A DNA stretch of 64,000 nt from Candidatus Centipeda massiliensis (GTDB lineage Bacteria > Bacillota > Negativicutes > Selenomonadales > Selenomonadaceae), in the NCBI RefSeq assembly GCF_900290285.1, contig NZ_LT985755.1:324431-388430 (forward strand). Reading direction: 5' to 3'. Made by a program: the position numbers and the translations under genes. Positions within the stretch are counted from its first letter, which is position 1, and each line of letters opens with the position of its first letter. Shown piece after piece: positions 1 through 6,182 of this stretch. The notes under the pieces were generated by a model. It worked only from the letters and a program-made list of their open reading frames with translations. It did no database searches and had not been told where the DNA came from.

Positions 1-1029
1 CGTAGCGCGTATGGCACTGATTTCCCCCGCAGATAAATTTTCGTTTTCTGCAAAATACTTGAGATGACCGTCGCGTGCCGCAACAATGATCTCCGAATAT
101 GCGGCCGGCATTACCTCTTTGATGATTCCACGGTCAATGCCGTAGCGCATACGTGAGACAAGTGCAAAAAACTCCTGCTCTGTCAGCGAACGCGCGTAGG
201 ACAGAATGCCAAAGGAACGCCATACGCCGTCCTCCACACCGTCCTTGCCAAAGTAAGACAGTGCCTTACGGGCGCGCCGCTCATGCGAAACGATCTCCCC
301 GACAGCAGCCTGCAGATTCTCGATCATCTCCGCCTCCGAGTACCCAAGCGTGAGCTGGTTCGAAATCTTGTAGAGATGTGCACCTTCGCCAATCCCCTCA
401 AGCGGGTGCACCCCCAAGCCAAGCTGCGGCGTTGTGTTGACGATATTCTCTATGTTGCGTGTGTAGACCAGCCCCGGCAGATGCAGGATGACAGAGGCAC
501 GCAGCCCCGTCCCGAGGTTCGTCGGATATGCCGTCAGATACCCCATTGTCTCGTCAAAAGCAAGATCCAGATGCTCCTCGATAAAGTCATCCACACGCGA
601 CGCCATTTTGAACGCTGCGGCGAGCGAAAGCCCCGGCGTCATGGACTGGATGCGCAGATGATCGTCCTCATTGACAAGGATACTGACGCGCGTGTCCGCG
701 CTGATGTACGCCATGCGATGAGGCTGTTCCTCTGCAAATTTCTCACTGATAAGCCGTTTTTCGATCAGCACCTCCCGCTGAAGTGCACTCATCTGATCGA
801 GTACGATCCGATCAAATGGCTGTCCAAATTCCGTGTCAAGATCCGCAAGCACCGCATCCAGCATCTGCTGAATCTGTGCCAGCTGCCCCAGATCGGCTCG
901 CCCGGGGAACGGAAGCCCCACCAGATTTCGTGCAAGACGCACACGGCTCGAAAGGACGACATCACTGTCCGCCCCCTCCGTACCGAACCATGAGAGTCGA
1001 CCACTCCGGAGAAGCTCCTCAACTGCCAT
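1..1029 (-). CDS. mcsB: Protein arginine kinase McsB (3' end outside window)
   Basis: Partial gene of 343 codons; about 10-20 C-terminal residues lie beyond position 1. McsB phosphorylates arginines on misfolded proteins and on CtsR, marking them for ClpCP. The phosphagen-kinase fold is clear: SSRVRLARNL near residue 27, LVNEDDHLRIQ near 118-128, PTNLGTGLRAS near 169, QLGLGVHPLEG and KISNQLTLG further on, and an arginine-phosphate-receptor-like C-terminal part with ERRARKAL. The ATG at 1029 overlaps the end of mcsA by 11 bp, so the two are translationally coupled in a ctsR-mcsA-mcsB operon. Odd point: residue 168 is Tyr (codon at 526-528), where other McsB and phosphagen kinases have the active-site Cys before PTN. 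Identity is secure; the effect of Tyr168 is unknown. Confidence 0.96.
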   Translation of the reverse strand, partial: MAVEELLRSGRLSWFGTEGADSDVVLSSRVRLARNLVGLPFPGRADLGQLAQIQQMLDAVLADLDTEFGQPFDRIVLDQMSALQREVLIEKRLISEKFAEEQPHRMAYISADTRVSILVNEDDHLRIQSMTPGLSLAAAFKMASRVDDFIEEHLDLAFDETMGYLTAYPTNLGTGLRASVILHLPGLVYTRNIENIVNTTPQLGLGVHPLEGIGEGAHLYKISNQLTLGYSEAEMIENLQAAVGEIVSHERRARKALSYFGKDGVEDGVWRSFGILSYARSLTEQEFFALVSRMRYGIDRGIIKEVMPAAYSEIIVAARDGHLKYFAENENLSAGEISAIRAT

Positions 1030-1549
1030 AGGACTGCTCCTCCATCCGGCTCTCCAGTGCACGAATCCGGTCGCGATACTCCGCTGCCTTCTCATACTCC
1101 TCGCGCGCAACCGCCTCCTTCAGACGGGCACGGAGCTGCTCCGACTCCCTGCGCAGCATAATCGAACTCCCCGAGCGGTGCGGAATCTTGCCGCGATGAA
1201 CACTCGACCCGTGAATCCGCCGCAGAAGCGGCGTCATCTCATGATGAAACGTCTCATAGCAGACGGAGCAGCCAATCTGCCCCGTCTGCGGGAAATCCTG
1301 AAACCGCATCCCGCAGTTCGGGCATGTGATGTGTGGTGCATCCTCCTCGATCTCATTCTCCTGCTGATTGCTGCCAAAGATCCCCCTCAGGAAATCCTCT
1401 GCCGACACATTTCCCTGCTGCGCGCGGAGAATGGACGCACCATAGCGTGCAGCACAGCTCATACATATATTCTTTTCACTCCGACCATCGGGACCAATCT
1501 GCACAATATGCACAATCGCATCATTTTTGCCGCATTCCTCACAAATCAT
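1019..1549 (-). CDS. mcsA: McsA, zinc-binding activator of McsB
   Basis: McsA binds and activates the McsB arginine kinase in the Clp stress response. The 176-residue protein has N-terminal CEEC and CMSC pairs, a second zinc-finger pair CPNC/CSVC in the middle, and a C-terminal UvrB/UvrC-type helical motif around LREAVAREEYEKAAEYRDRIRALE-like sequence. The ATG at 1549 is preferred over one six codons upstream because GGAAGG precedes it by 7 nt and the protein then starts MICEEC, as in the family. It follows ctsR by about 60 nt and its stop overlaps the mcsB start. Confidence 0.93.
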   Translation of the reverse strand: MICEECGKNDAIVHIVQIGPDGRSEKNICMSCAARYGASILRAQQGNVSAEDFLRGIFGSNQQENEIEEDAPHITCPNCGMRFQDFPQTGQIGCSVCYETFHHEMTPLLRRIHGSSVHRGKIPHRSGSSIMLRRESEQLRARLKEAVAREEYEKAAEYRDRIRALESRMEEQSYGS

Positions 1550-1608
1550 TGTGTTTCCTTCCATCATCCTCAGAATAATATAGTTTTTCCTATTTATATA
1601 TCGAGCAG

Positions 1609-2061
1609 CTATCTGAAGTTCTCTAGCGTCAATATCATTGTTTTCAGCATTTGCACACGCTCCTGTGCGGCAAGTGTCTCCGACTGAAAGAGCCCCGTTA
1701 TCATCTGCATGAGCAGCGCAGCCTCACGCGTCTCCACCATCCCATGTTGGGTGAGGTAGCGCACCATGGACTGCACCGTCTCCATATCCGTGTCCTCATT
1801 GATCTTTGACAGCATATCCTGATAGACGAGATCACGCAGCGGCACCTGAACAATGCGTATAAAGCCGCCCAGCCCGCGCCGCGACTCCACCACAAATCCC
1901 TTATCCTGCGTAAACCGCGTGGAGAGCACATAGCTGATCTGCGATGGTGCGCATGAAATCTCATCCGCAATATCCGTCCGCCGCAGCTCGACCTGTCCAT
2001 CCTGCCGCGTGGCAAGCTGACGCAAGATATAGGATTCGATCATATCGGCAATGTTGCTCAT
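1609..2061 (-). CDS. ctsR: Transcriptional repressor CtsR
   Basis: CtsR represses clp and ctsR-operon genes and is released on heat or protein stress, in part through McsB. The 150-residue product starts MSNIADMIESYILRQL, has the winged-helix DNA-binding segment RRTDIADEISCAPSQISYVLSTRF and the glycine-rich wing SRRGLGGFIRI, then a helical C-terminal domain with TREAALLMQMI. Two ATGs are adjacent (2064 and 2061); AGGTGAT spacing favours 2061. It is the first gene of the ctsR-mcsA-mcsB operon and probably represses itself through heptads lying inside its own promoter. Confidence 0.95.
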   Translation of the reverse strand: MSNIADMIESYILRQLATRQDGQVELRRTDIADEISCAPSQISYVLSTRFTQDKGFVVESRRGLGGFIRIVQVPLRDLVYQDMLSKINEDTDMETVQSMVRYLTQHGMVETREAALLMQMITGLFQSETLAAQERVQMLKTMILTLENFR

Positions 2062-2102
2062 CATATCACCTGCTTCTGTACTTCTTAATTGTGCTTTTCT
2101 CT

Positions 2103-2131
2103 ATTATATTTGATTTTTTGACTTTTGGCAA
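2103..2131 (-). promoter_or_regulatory. ctsR promoter with candidate CtsR heptads
   Basis: Read on the minus strand: TTGCCA (2126-2131), 17 nt, TATAAT (2103-2108). The spacer contains AGTCAAA followed one base later by AATCAAA. The usual CtsR operator is two GGTCAAA-like heptads 3 nt apart, so this is a compressed, degenerate version. The -35 box and the first heptad lie inside the 27-bp direct repeat at 2116-2142. Sequence seen directly; CtsR binding inferred. Confidence 0.7.
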
Positions 2132-2142
2132 GTACCAATTAT
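2116..2142. repeat. 27-bp direct repeat, copy 1 (inside ctsR promoter)
   Basis: TTTTGACTTTT, G, then GCAAGTACCAATTAT. It recurs at 3001-3027 with one mismatch (G to A) in the same orientation, 885 bp away. The two copies bound the toxin-antitoxin unit, as attL/attR of an integrated element would. No recombinase gene remains between them. Confidence 0.8.
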
Positions 2143-2166
2143 GACGCTCAAAATATTTATGTCAAG

Positions 2167-2210
2167 TTTTTTCGCATCGCCGCAATTTTTATTGCGTATT
2201 TGCGAAAAAA
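2167..2210. promoter_or_regulatory. 44-bp nested palindrome over the toxin-antitoxin promoter
   Basis: Outer arms TTTTTTCGCA (2167-2176) and TGCGAAAAAA (2201-2210), inner arms CGCAAT (2181-2186) and ATTGCG (2191-2196), all centred on 2188.5 with a TTTT loop and unpaired 4-nt steps between. The right half covers the likely -35 and spacer of the plus-strand promoter, so an operator for autoregulation by the toxin-antitoxin pair is the best reading. A hairpin terminator is the alternative. Confidence 0.6.
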
Positions 2211-2221
2211 GATGTTATTAT
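2192..2221 (+). promoter_or_regulatory. Likely promoter of the toxin-antitoxin pair
   Basis: TTGCGT (2192-2197), 18 nt, TATTAT (2216-2221), about 85 nt upstream of the antitoxin start. It lies within and next to the 44-bp palindrome. Confidence 0.5.
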
Positions 2222-2306
2222 CAAAAAACAAGAGGTACATGTTATGACCGTTGGGAGTCGCATACGAGAGATTGCAGGCAGAGGAAATAAAAAGGAGAAC
2301 TACACC

Positions 2307-2471
2307 ATGAACACAAATCCGCAAAGAAACAAATCACAGCGTTCCATAAACACAACACAAAACATACAGACAAGCCGCAACAACCCAGCCTTGGCACAAA
2401 AGATACAAGAAGTATCCATGCGCATTATGAAGGAGAATTATCAGCTCTATAAGGACTTAGAGAACAAATGA
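2307..2471 (+). CDS. Small hydrophilic protein, probable antitoxin of a Doc-type pair
   Basis: 54 residues, rich in Asn, Gln, Arg and Lys at the N-terminus (MNTNPQRNKSQRS), with a helical C-terminal part ALAQKIQEVSMRIMKENY. AAGGAG lies 9 nt before the ATG at 2307, much better placed than the in-frame ATG at 2244. The stop overlaps the start of the Doc-like toxin (ATGA at 2468-2471), as in toxin-antitoxin operons. I do not recognise a Phd or AbrB domain; the antitoxin call rests on position, size and coupling only. Confidence 0.6.
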   Translation: MNTNPQRNKSQRSINTTQNIQTSRNNPALAQKIQEVSMRIMKENYQLYKDLENK

Positions 2472-2869
2472 GTGATATCGGCTCTGCCATTCAATTTCTT
2501 CTCAATGACATCATTGATTTTCATGAAGCATTGGAACAGGCTTTTGCGATGGAAAAAGGGATTCACGATCAAGGGCTTTTGGAGTCCGCTGTTCATACGC
2601 CGTTCCAGACATTCGGCGGAGTTGATCTATATCCGAGTGTATTTGATAAGGCTGCCCGCCTTTGTTACGGTCTCGCAAAGGATCACCCATTTCGAGACGG
2701 CAACAAGCGCACAGCGCTTCACAGCATGCTCGTCTATCTCGGCGTTCATGACATTTATCTTCACTATGATGCTGCCACGCTGGAAGAAATCATTATCTCG
2801 ATCGCTGACGGCAGTATGTCAGCTGATGAACTATCGTTGTGGTTGAAAAATAATCATGTACATGTATAG
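2468..2869 (+). CDS. doc: Doc/Fic-family toxin
   Basis: 133 residues, the length expected for Doc (death-on-curing) proteins. Doc phosphorylates EF-Tu and stops translation; other Fic proteins transfer AMP. The core motif HPFRDGNKRTA at residues 73-83 has the catalytic His73 and the Asp, Asn, Lys and Arg expected, and GLLESAVHTPFQTFGG near 36-51 is typical of the Doc branch. The motif has Gly78, where phage P1 Doc has Ala, so the reaction cannot be told from sequence alone. It is one of only three plus-strand genes, coupled to the 54-residue gene before it and enclosed by 27-bp repeats, which indicates horizontal gain. Confidence 0.9.
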   Translation: MSDIGSAIQFLLNDIIDFHEALEQAFAMEKGIHDQGLLESAVHTPFQTFGGVDLYPSVFDKAARLCYGLAKDHPFRDGNKRTALHSMLVYLGVHDIYLHYDAATLEEIIISIADGSMSADELSLWLKNNHVHV

Positions 2870-2910
2870 AGAGACTGAACGTATCTTCGACGGGATTGTA
2901 GGCAAGTGAT

Positions 2911-2932
2911 ACGGTAGACAAACGGTAGACAA
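2911..2932. repeat. Tandem 11-bp repeat (ACGGTAGACAA x2)
   Basis: Two perfect head-to-tail copies about 70 bp inside the second 27-bp repeat. The layout of short tandem repeats next to a longer core repeat resembles arm-type and core-type sites of tyrosine recombinases. Confidence 0.65.
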
Positions 2933-2952
2933 ATCCATAAATGCAGTTCTGT

Positions 2953-2983
2953 AAGCCCTTGTATCTCAAGGGTGCAGGGGCTT
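2953..2983 (+). terminator. Probable terminator after doc
   Basis: AAGCCC (2953-2958) pairs with GGGCTT (2978-2983); alternatively CCCTTG (2956-2961) pairs with CAAGGG (2967-2972). A T-rich tract (TTCGTTCTGTTTT) follows. The rest of the 461-bp non-coding stretch 2870-3330 holds the tandem 11-bp repeat, the second 27-bp repeat and the MITE-like palindrome; I see no gene in it. Confidence 0.5.
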
Positions 2984-3000
2984 TCGTTCTGTTTTATTTG

Positions 3001-3027
3001 TTTTGACTTTTAGCAAGTACCAATTAT
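3001..3027. repeat. 27-bp direct repeat, copy 2
   Basis: Matches 2116-2142 at 26 of 27 positions and marks the distal edge of the 885-bp toxin-antitoxin unit. If the unit was inserted, 3028 onward would be the original upstream flank of ctsR. Confidence 0.8.
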
Positions 3028-3044
3028 ATCAAGGAGAAAATAAA

Positions 3045-3205
3045 GGAATCACTGATAAAATGACGTCCGTCGGATTGGTACAGATTTTTTGTCCTGCCAA
3101 GGAGACAAACCGGACGCATAGCCAAAGCTATGTGGAGGATTTGTCGACAAAGGCAGGGCGAAAAAGATGTGCTAAGACGGCGCGGCTGAATTTATCAGTG
3201 CTTCC
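3045..3205. repeat. MITE-like 161-bp palindromic element
   Basis: Terminal arms GGAATCACTGATAAA (3045-3059) and TTTATCAGTGCTTCC (3191-3205) match with one mismatch. Inner pairs share the same centre near 3125: CCTGCC (3093-3098) with GGCAGG (3152-3157), the T-run at 3085-3090 with an A-run at 3160-3165, GACAAA (3104-3109) with TTTGTC (3140-3145), and CATAGC with GCTATG around the centre. It has no coding potential I can support. A degraded end of the same family lies at 3571-3607. Confidence 0.65.
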
Positions 3206-3330
3206 TAAATTTTTGCGATCTGATGTTTTCCTATATGATGAGCGTTTTTGTAGAAATTTTTAGCGTTATACTTGCAGTCTGATAACTTTTAGAGCATAAT
3301 CGTATATCAATAGAAAGAAGGAGAATACGT

Positions 3331-3552
3331 ATGCTTAGGAAAATTGCACTTGCGACGCTTGCCGCCGTTACACTCTCTGCAGCGACACCTGCGCTCGCAA
3401 CGGACTATCTCGCCAACACGAAGTCGGGCAAGTTCCACTATGCGACCTGCCGAACGATCAAACATCCCGACGCGCCGCACTTTGTTCCCTACAGCTCACG
3501 CGAGGCGGCGATTGCCGACGGATACGAACCGTGTGGCGTGTGCCGTCCGTAA
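3331..3552 (+). CDS. Small exported Ada-type metal-binding-like protein
   Basis: 73 residues. A signal peptide (MLRKIALATLAAVTLSAATPALA) is followed by about 50 residues containing FHYATCRTIKHPD and SREAAIADGYEPCGVCRP. The three cysteines and the SREAA-G-PC-C-RP pattern resemble the Ada N-terminal zinc-binding fold found at the end of some exported nucleases and in small stand-alone proteins. GAAGGAG precedes the ATG. Function is unknown; it probably binds a metal outside the cytoplasm. It is on the plus strand between a MITE-like element and a fragment of the same family. Confidence 0.75.
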   Translation: MLRKIALATLAAVTLSAATPALATDYLANTKSGKFHYATCRTIKHPDAPHFVPYSSREAAIADGYEPCGVCRP

Positions 3553-3570
3553 GATAATGAACCAGTCTAG

Positions 3571-3607
3571 AGAATCGCTGATAAATTCAGCCACGACATG
3601 TTAGCCG
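3571..3607. repeat. Fragment of the MITE-like element family
   Basis: Matches the reverse complement of the right end of the element at 3045-3205 over about 37 bp, including an identical 15-bp core CTGATAAATTCAGCC, and continues more weakly to about 3615. It lies just after the small exported protein gene. Confidence 0.55.
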
Positions 3608-3630
3608 CATATTCTTGGAATTTCTAAAAT

Positions 3631-3680
3631 CGGAGCATTGCATGAAGTTAGAACGCTTCATGCGATGCTCCGATTTTTTT
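3631..3680 (+). terminator. Strong hairpin terminator, probably bidirectional
   Basis: CGGAGCATTGCATGAAG pairs with CTTCATGCGATGCTCCG across an 8-nt loop, with one mismatch. ATTTTTTT follows on the plus strand; on the minus strand ATTTTAG follows. It can end both the plus-strand 3331-3552 transcript and the minus-strand operon ending at 3692. Confidence 0.85.
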
Positions 3681-3691
3681 ACAACGATCAA

Positions 3692-4672
3692 TCAATACCG
3701 TCGCAAAAATTCACGTCCGAAGACGGTGACGGTATAGTAGAATCCGATGAGGAACGGGAGGTATTCGGCGATGAGACGCCAGCAGACGGCGACGATGCCG
3801 ACGGTGCCGGCGGGAACGGTTGCAGCAAAGAGGAGGACGAAGCCGCCCTCGGCGATGCCGGAGCCGCCCGGCGTCGGACTGAAGTAGAGGAGCATGTTGA
3901 GGAAGATCATGCGTCCCATAACGGTATACCAGTCCGCATCCGTGACGCCAAGTCCGAGCAGGAGGCACGGAACGACGGCATAGATACAGAGGAGGTTCAG
4001 TCCGGACTCGACAAAGACGACGAGCATCTGACGCGGCGCACCGAGAAGGAGCGAGATGGCGCTCTTCGTGTCACGATAGAGTCCGAAGAGCTGATGCCGC
4101 TTCTTGTCGCGCAGCCGGCGTGCAATCCAGACGACGATATAGTCGAGAAAGCCGCGCCGTGCGCCTACGACAATGAATACGATCCCCAAAAATGCCGCAA
4201 GCGTAATCGCCATCAGAATGTCATTCGATACGCCTGGCACGATGCCCTCATCGTGCAGAAATATAAATGGCATACAGAGTGCGAGGAAGAAGATCGAAAG
4301 CAGTGTACGCACGATGACAAGCACTGCCGCCTTGCCCGTAGGCACACCCGCGTGACGCAGGAACATGACCTGCGCCACCGCGCCGCCCGTTGCCCCCGGT
4401 GTGAGGAGCGCAAGGAAATAATTGCCGAAGATTACCTGTACTGCTTGGTACAAGGTGATTTTTTCGTTGGAGATCTTAACGAGGTGCATGAGGCGGCTGC
4501 CGTCAAAGAACATGCCCAGCCCGACGGCAAGGAGTGCGAGGAGAAGCGACCACGAGTGAAAGCGCGTCAGATTGTGCAGTGTATTGATGTCGACTGTCGT
4601 GTAGATAACGGCGGCAGAGATACCGACAACGAGCGTAAGGAGTAGGAGAAAACGCCGTGCAAATTTACTCAT
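3692..4672 (-). CDS. Flippase-like integral membrane protein (UPF0104 / LPG synthase TM-domain family)
   Basis: 326 residues with about eight hydrophobic segments, beginning MSKFARRFLLLLTLVVGISAAV. The segments GMFFDGSRLMHLVKISNEKITLYQAVQVIFGNYF (in pieces), LLTPGATGGAVAQVMFLRHAGV and SPTPGGSGIAEGGFVLLF are signature features of the UPF0104 family, related to the transmembrane part of lysyl-phosphatidylglycerol synthase. The soluble synthase domain is absent. Substrate unknown. It is the last gene of the minus-strand run and starts 22 nt after folE2. Confidence 0.85.
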   Translation of the reverse strand: MSKFARRFLLLLTLVVGISAAVIYTTVDINTLHNLTRFHSWSLLLALLAVGLGMFFDGSRLMHLVKISNEKITLYQAVQVIFGNYFLALLTPGATGGAVAQVMFLRHAGVPTGKAAVLVIVRTLLSIFFLALCMPFIFLHDEGIVPGVSNDILMAITLAAFLGIVFIVVGARRGFLDYIVVWIARRLRDKKRHQLFGLYRDTKSAISLLLGAPRQMLVVFVESGLNLLCIYAVVPCLLLGLGVTDADWYTVMGRMIFLNMLLYFSPTPGGSGIAEGGFVLLFAATVPAGTVGIVAVCWRLIAEYLPFLIGFYYTVTVFGREFLRRY

Positions 4673-4694
4673 GCCCTACGCGCTCCCCCTTCCC

Positions 4695-5486
4695 TTACTC
4701 GGATATGTATTCTTCATGCGCCGCAAAGGCGTTGTGGTTATGAATGGACTCCTCATTCTCGCATTCGAGCGAGAAATAGGCAAGTCCCGGCTGTGCGCGC
4801 AGGGCGAGAACCGTGTCGCGCAGAATGTCCTCAACGAATTTCGGATTCTCATACGCCGCCTCGGTAACATACTTTTCGTCCGCGCGCTTTAAGAGCGGGT
4901 AGATGGGTGCCGATCCCTGCTGCTCAAGCAGCGCTGCCAGTTCCTCGATGTAGATGCACGGAACACCCTCCTGATAGCGGAGCCGCACGCGCGCTGTGGA
5001 ACGCTGATTGTGCGCTCCGTAGGCAGAGATCTCCTTGCTGCACGGGCAGAGCGAGGTGAACGACATAGAGAGTCCAAGCTCAAACCGCATTGGCTCTCCG
5101 CGCCGCTTGCGCCCCGTAAAGGAGGCATCCACGTCGAGCAGCGAGGTACGCCCGCTGACGGGCGCCCTCTTTTCGATAAAATACGTAAACGCGAGCGTGA
5201 CCTCAGCCGCCTCGGCATGGAGACGGTCAAGCGCCTCCGTGAGCATCGCGTCCATCTCCTCCTCGGCGAGCGGTTTCTCGCTCCACGGCAGGAGGATTTC
5301 GAGGAAGCGGCTCATGTGCGTGCCCTTAAATTCCATCGGCAGAGAGACCGTGAATGCAATGCGTGCGAGCACCTGCTGATAGCCGCCCGCCTGTTTCTTG
5401 ATGAGGAAGGGCAGCCGCACTTCCTTAACCCCGACGCGCTGAATTGCAATGCCGCGTTCGTCCTCACGGTTTTGAACATCCAGCAT
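4695..5486 (-). CDS. folE2: GTP cyclohydrolase FolE2 (type IB)
   Basis: Converts GTP to 7,8-dihydroneopterin triphosphate, the first step toward folate and preQ0. Family marks: DVQNREDERGIAIQRVGV near the N-terminus, CPCSKEIS-YGAHNQRS in the middle, YENPKFVEDI and ESIHNHNAFA at the end. The 263-residue length is normal. Two ATGs (5489 and 5486) overlap the queC stop; GCAGGAG spacing favours 5486. Linkage to queC suggests it feeds queuosine synthesis. FolE2 does not depend on zinc, unlike FolE, and is often zinc-regulated, but I see no Zur site here. Confidence 0.95.
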   Translation of the reverse strand: MLDVQNREDERGIAIQRVGVKEVRLPFLIKKQAGGYQQVLARIAFTVSLPMEFKGTHMSRFLEILLPWSEKPLAEEEMDAMLTEALDRLHAEAAEVTLAFTYFIEKRAPVSGRTSLLDVDASFTGRKRRGEPMRFELGLSMSFTSLCPCSKEISAYGAHNQRSTARVRLRYQEGVPCIYIEELAALLEQQGSAPIYPLLKRADEKYVTEAAYENPKFVEDILRDTVLALRAQPGLAYFSLECENEESIHNHNAFAAHEEYISE

Positions 5487-6172
5487 CATCGTACTCCTGC
5501 CGCATACGGGATCGGGTCGCGCCGTCCCGCCTCGGCAAAGCCGCGCAGACGCAGGAGACAGCTGTCGCAGACGCCGCACGCCTCCGCCCCCCCCCGATAG
5601 CAGCTCGTCGTCAGCTCATAGGGCGCGCCGAGCTGCGTGCCGAGACGGATGATCTCGCCCTTCGAGAGATGTTGGAGCGGGGTTTCAACGACGATGCGCC
5701 GTCCGCGCTCGGTGGCAGCTGCCGTCGCCATATCTGCCGCCGCTTGAAATGCCGCGATAAATTCGGGACGGCAGTCGGGATAGCCCGAGTAGTCGACGGA
5801 GTTCACGCCGATATAGAGATGCGCCGCACCCACGCGCTCCGCATAGCCAAGCGCATAGCTCAGGAAGATGAGGTTGCGCGCGGGCACATAGGTCACGGGA
5901 ATATCCGTGCGGTCTGCGTCCCCATCGGGTACGTCAATGCTCTTGTCCGTGACCGCAGAGCCGCCGACCGCATCCATATTCGTCTCGATGATGAGATGCT
6001 CCGCCGCGTGAAAATGTGCGGCAATACGCTTCGCACAGTCTACCTCGCGGTCGTAGCGTTGATGATAGTTGAAGCTGATCGGATAGAGCTCATAGCCCGC
6101 CGCCTGTGCGACCGCCATACAGGTACAGCTGTCAAGCCCTCCCGAGAGCAGGATTACCGCCTTTTCCCCCAT
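5486..6172 (-). CDS. queC: 7-cyano-7-deazaguanine synthase QueC
   Basis: ATP-dependent conversion of CDG to preQ0. The P-loop LLSGGLDSCTC lies near residue 8, the zinc site CYRGGAEACGVCDSCLLR near the C-terminus, and NLIFLSYALGYAE and LSKGEIIRLG between. The ATG at 6172 follows GAGAGG, and the protein then begins MGEKAVILLSGGLDS, as expected. It begins 10 nt after rpe and overlaps folE2. The partner genes queD and queE are about 14 kb away in this window. Confidence 0.96.
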   Translation of the reverse strand: MGEKAVILLSGGLDSCTCMAVAQAAGYELYPISFNYHQRYDREVDCAKRIAAHFHAAEHLIIETNMDAVGGSAVTDKSIDVPDGDADRTDIPVTYVPARNLIFLSYALGYAERVGAAHLYIGVNSVDYSGYPDCRPEFIAAFQAAADMATAAATERGRRIVVETPLQHLSKGEIIRLGTQLGAPYELTTSCYRGGAEACGVCDSCLLRLRGFAEAGRRDPIPYAAGVR

Positions 6173-6182
6173 ATTTTCCCTC

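Noticed and set aside
3003-3263. 86-codon plus-strand frame across the MITE-like element
   Set aside because: It spans the second direct repeat and the palindrome; composition follows the repeat and there is no ribosome site.
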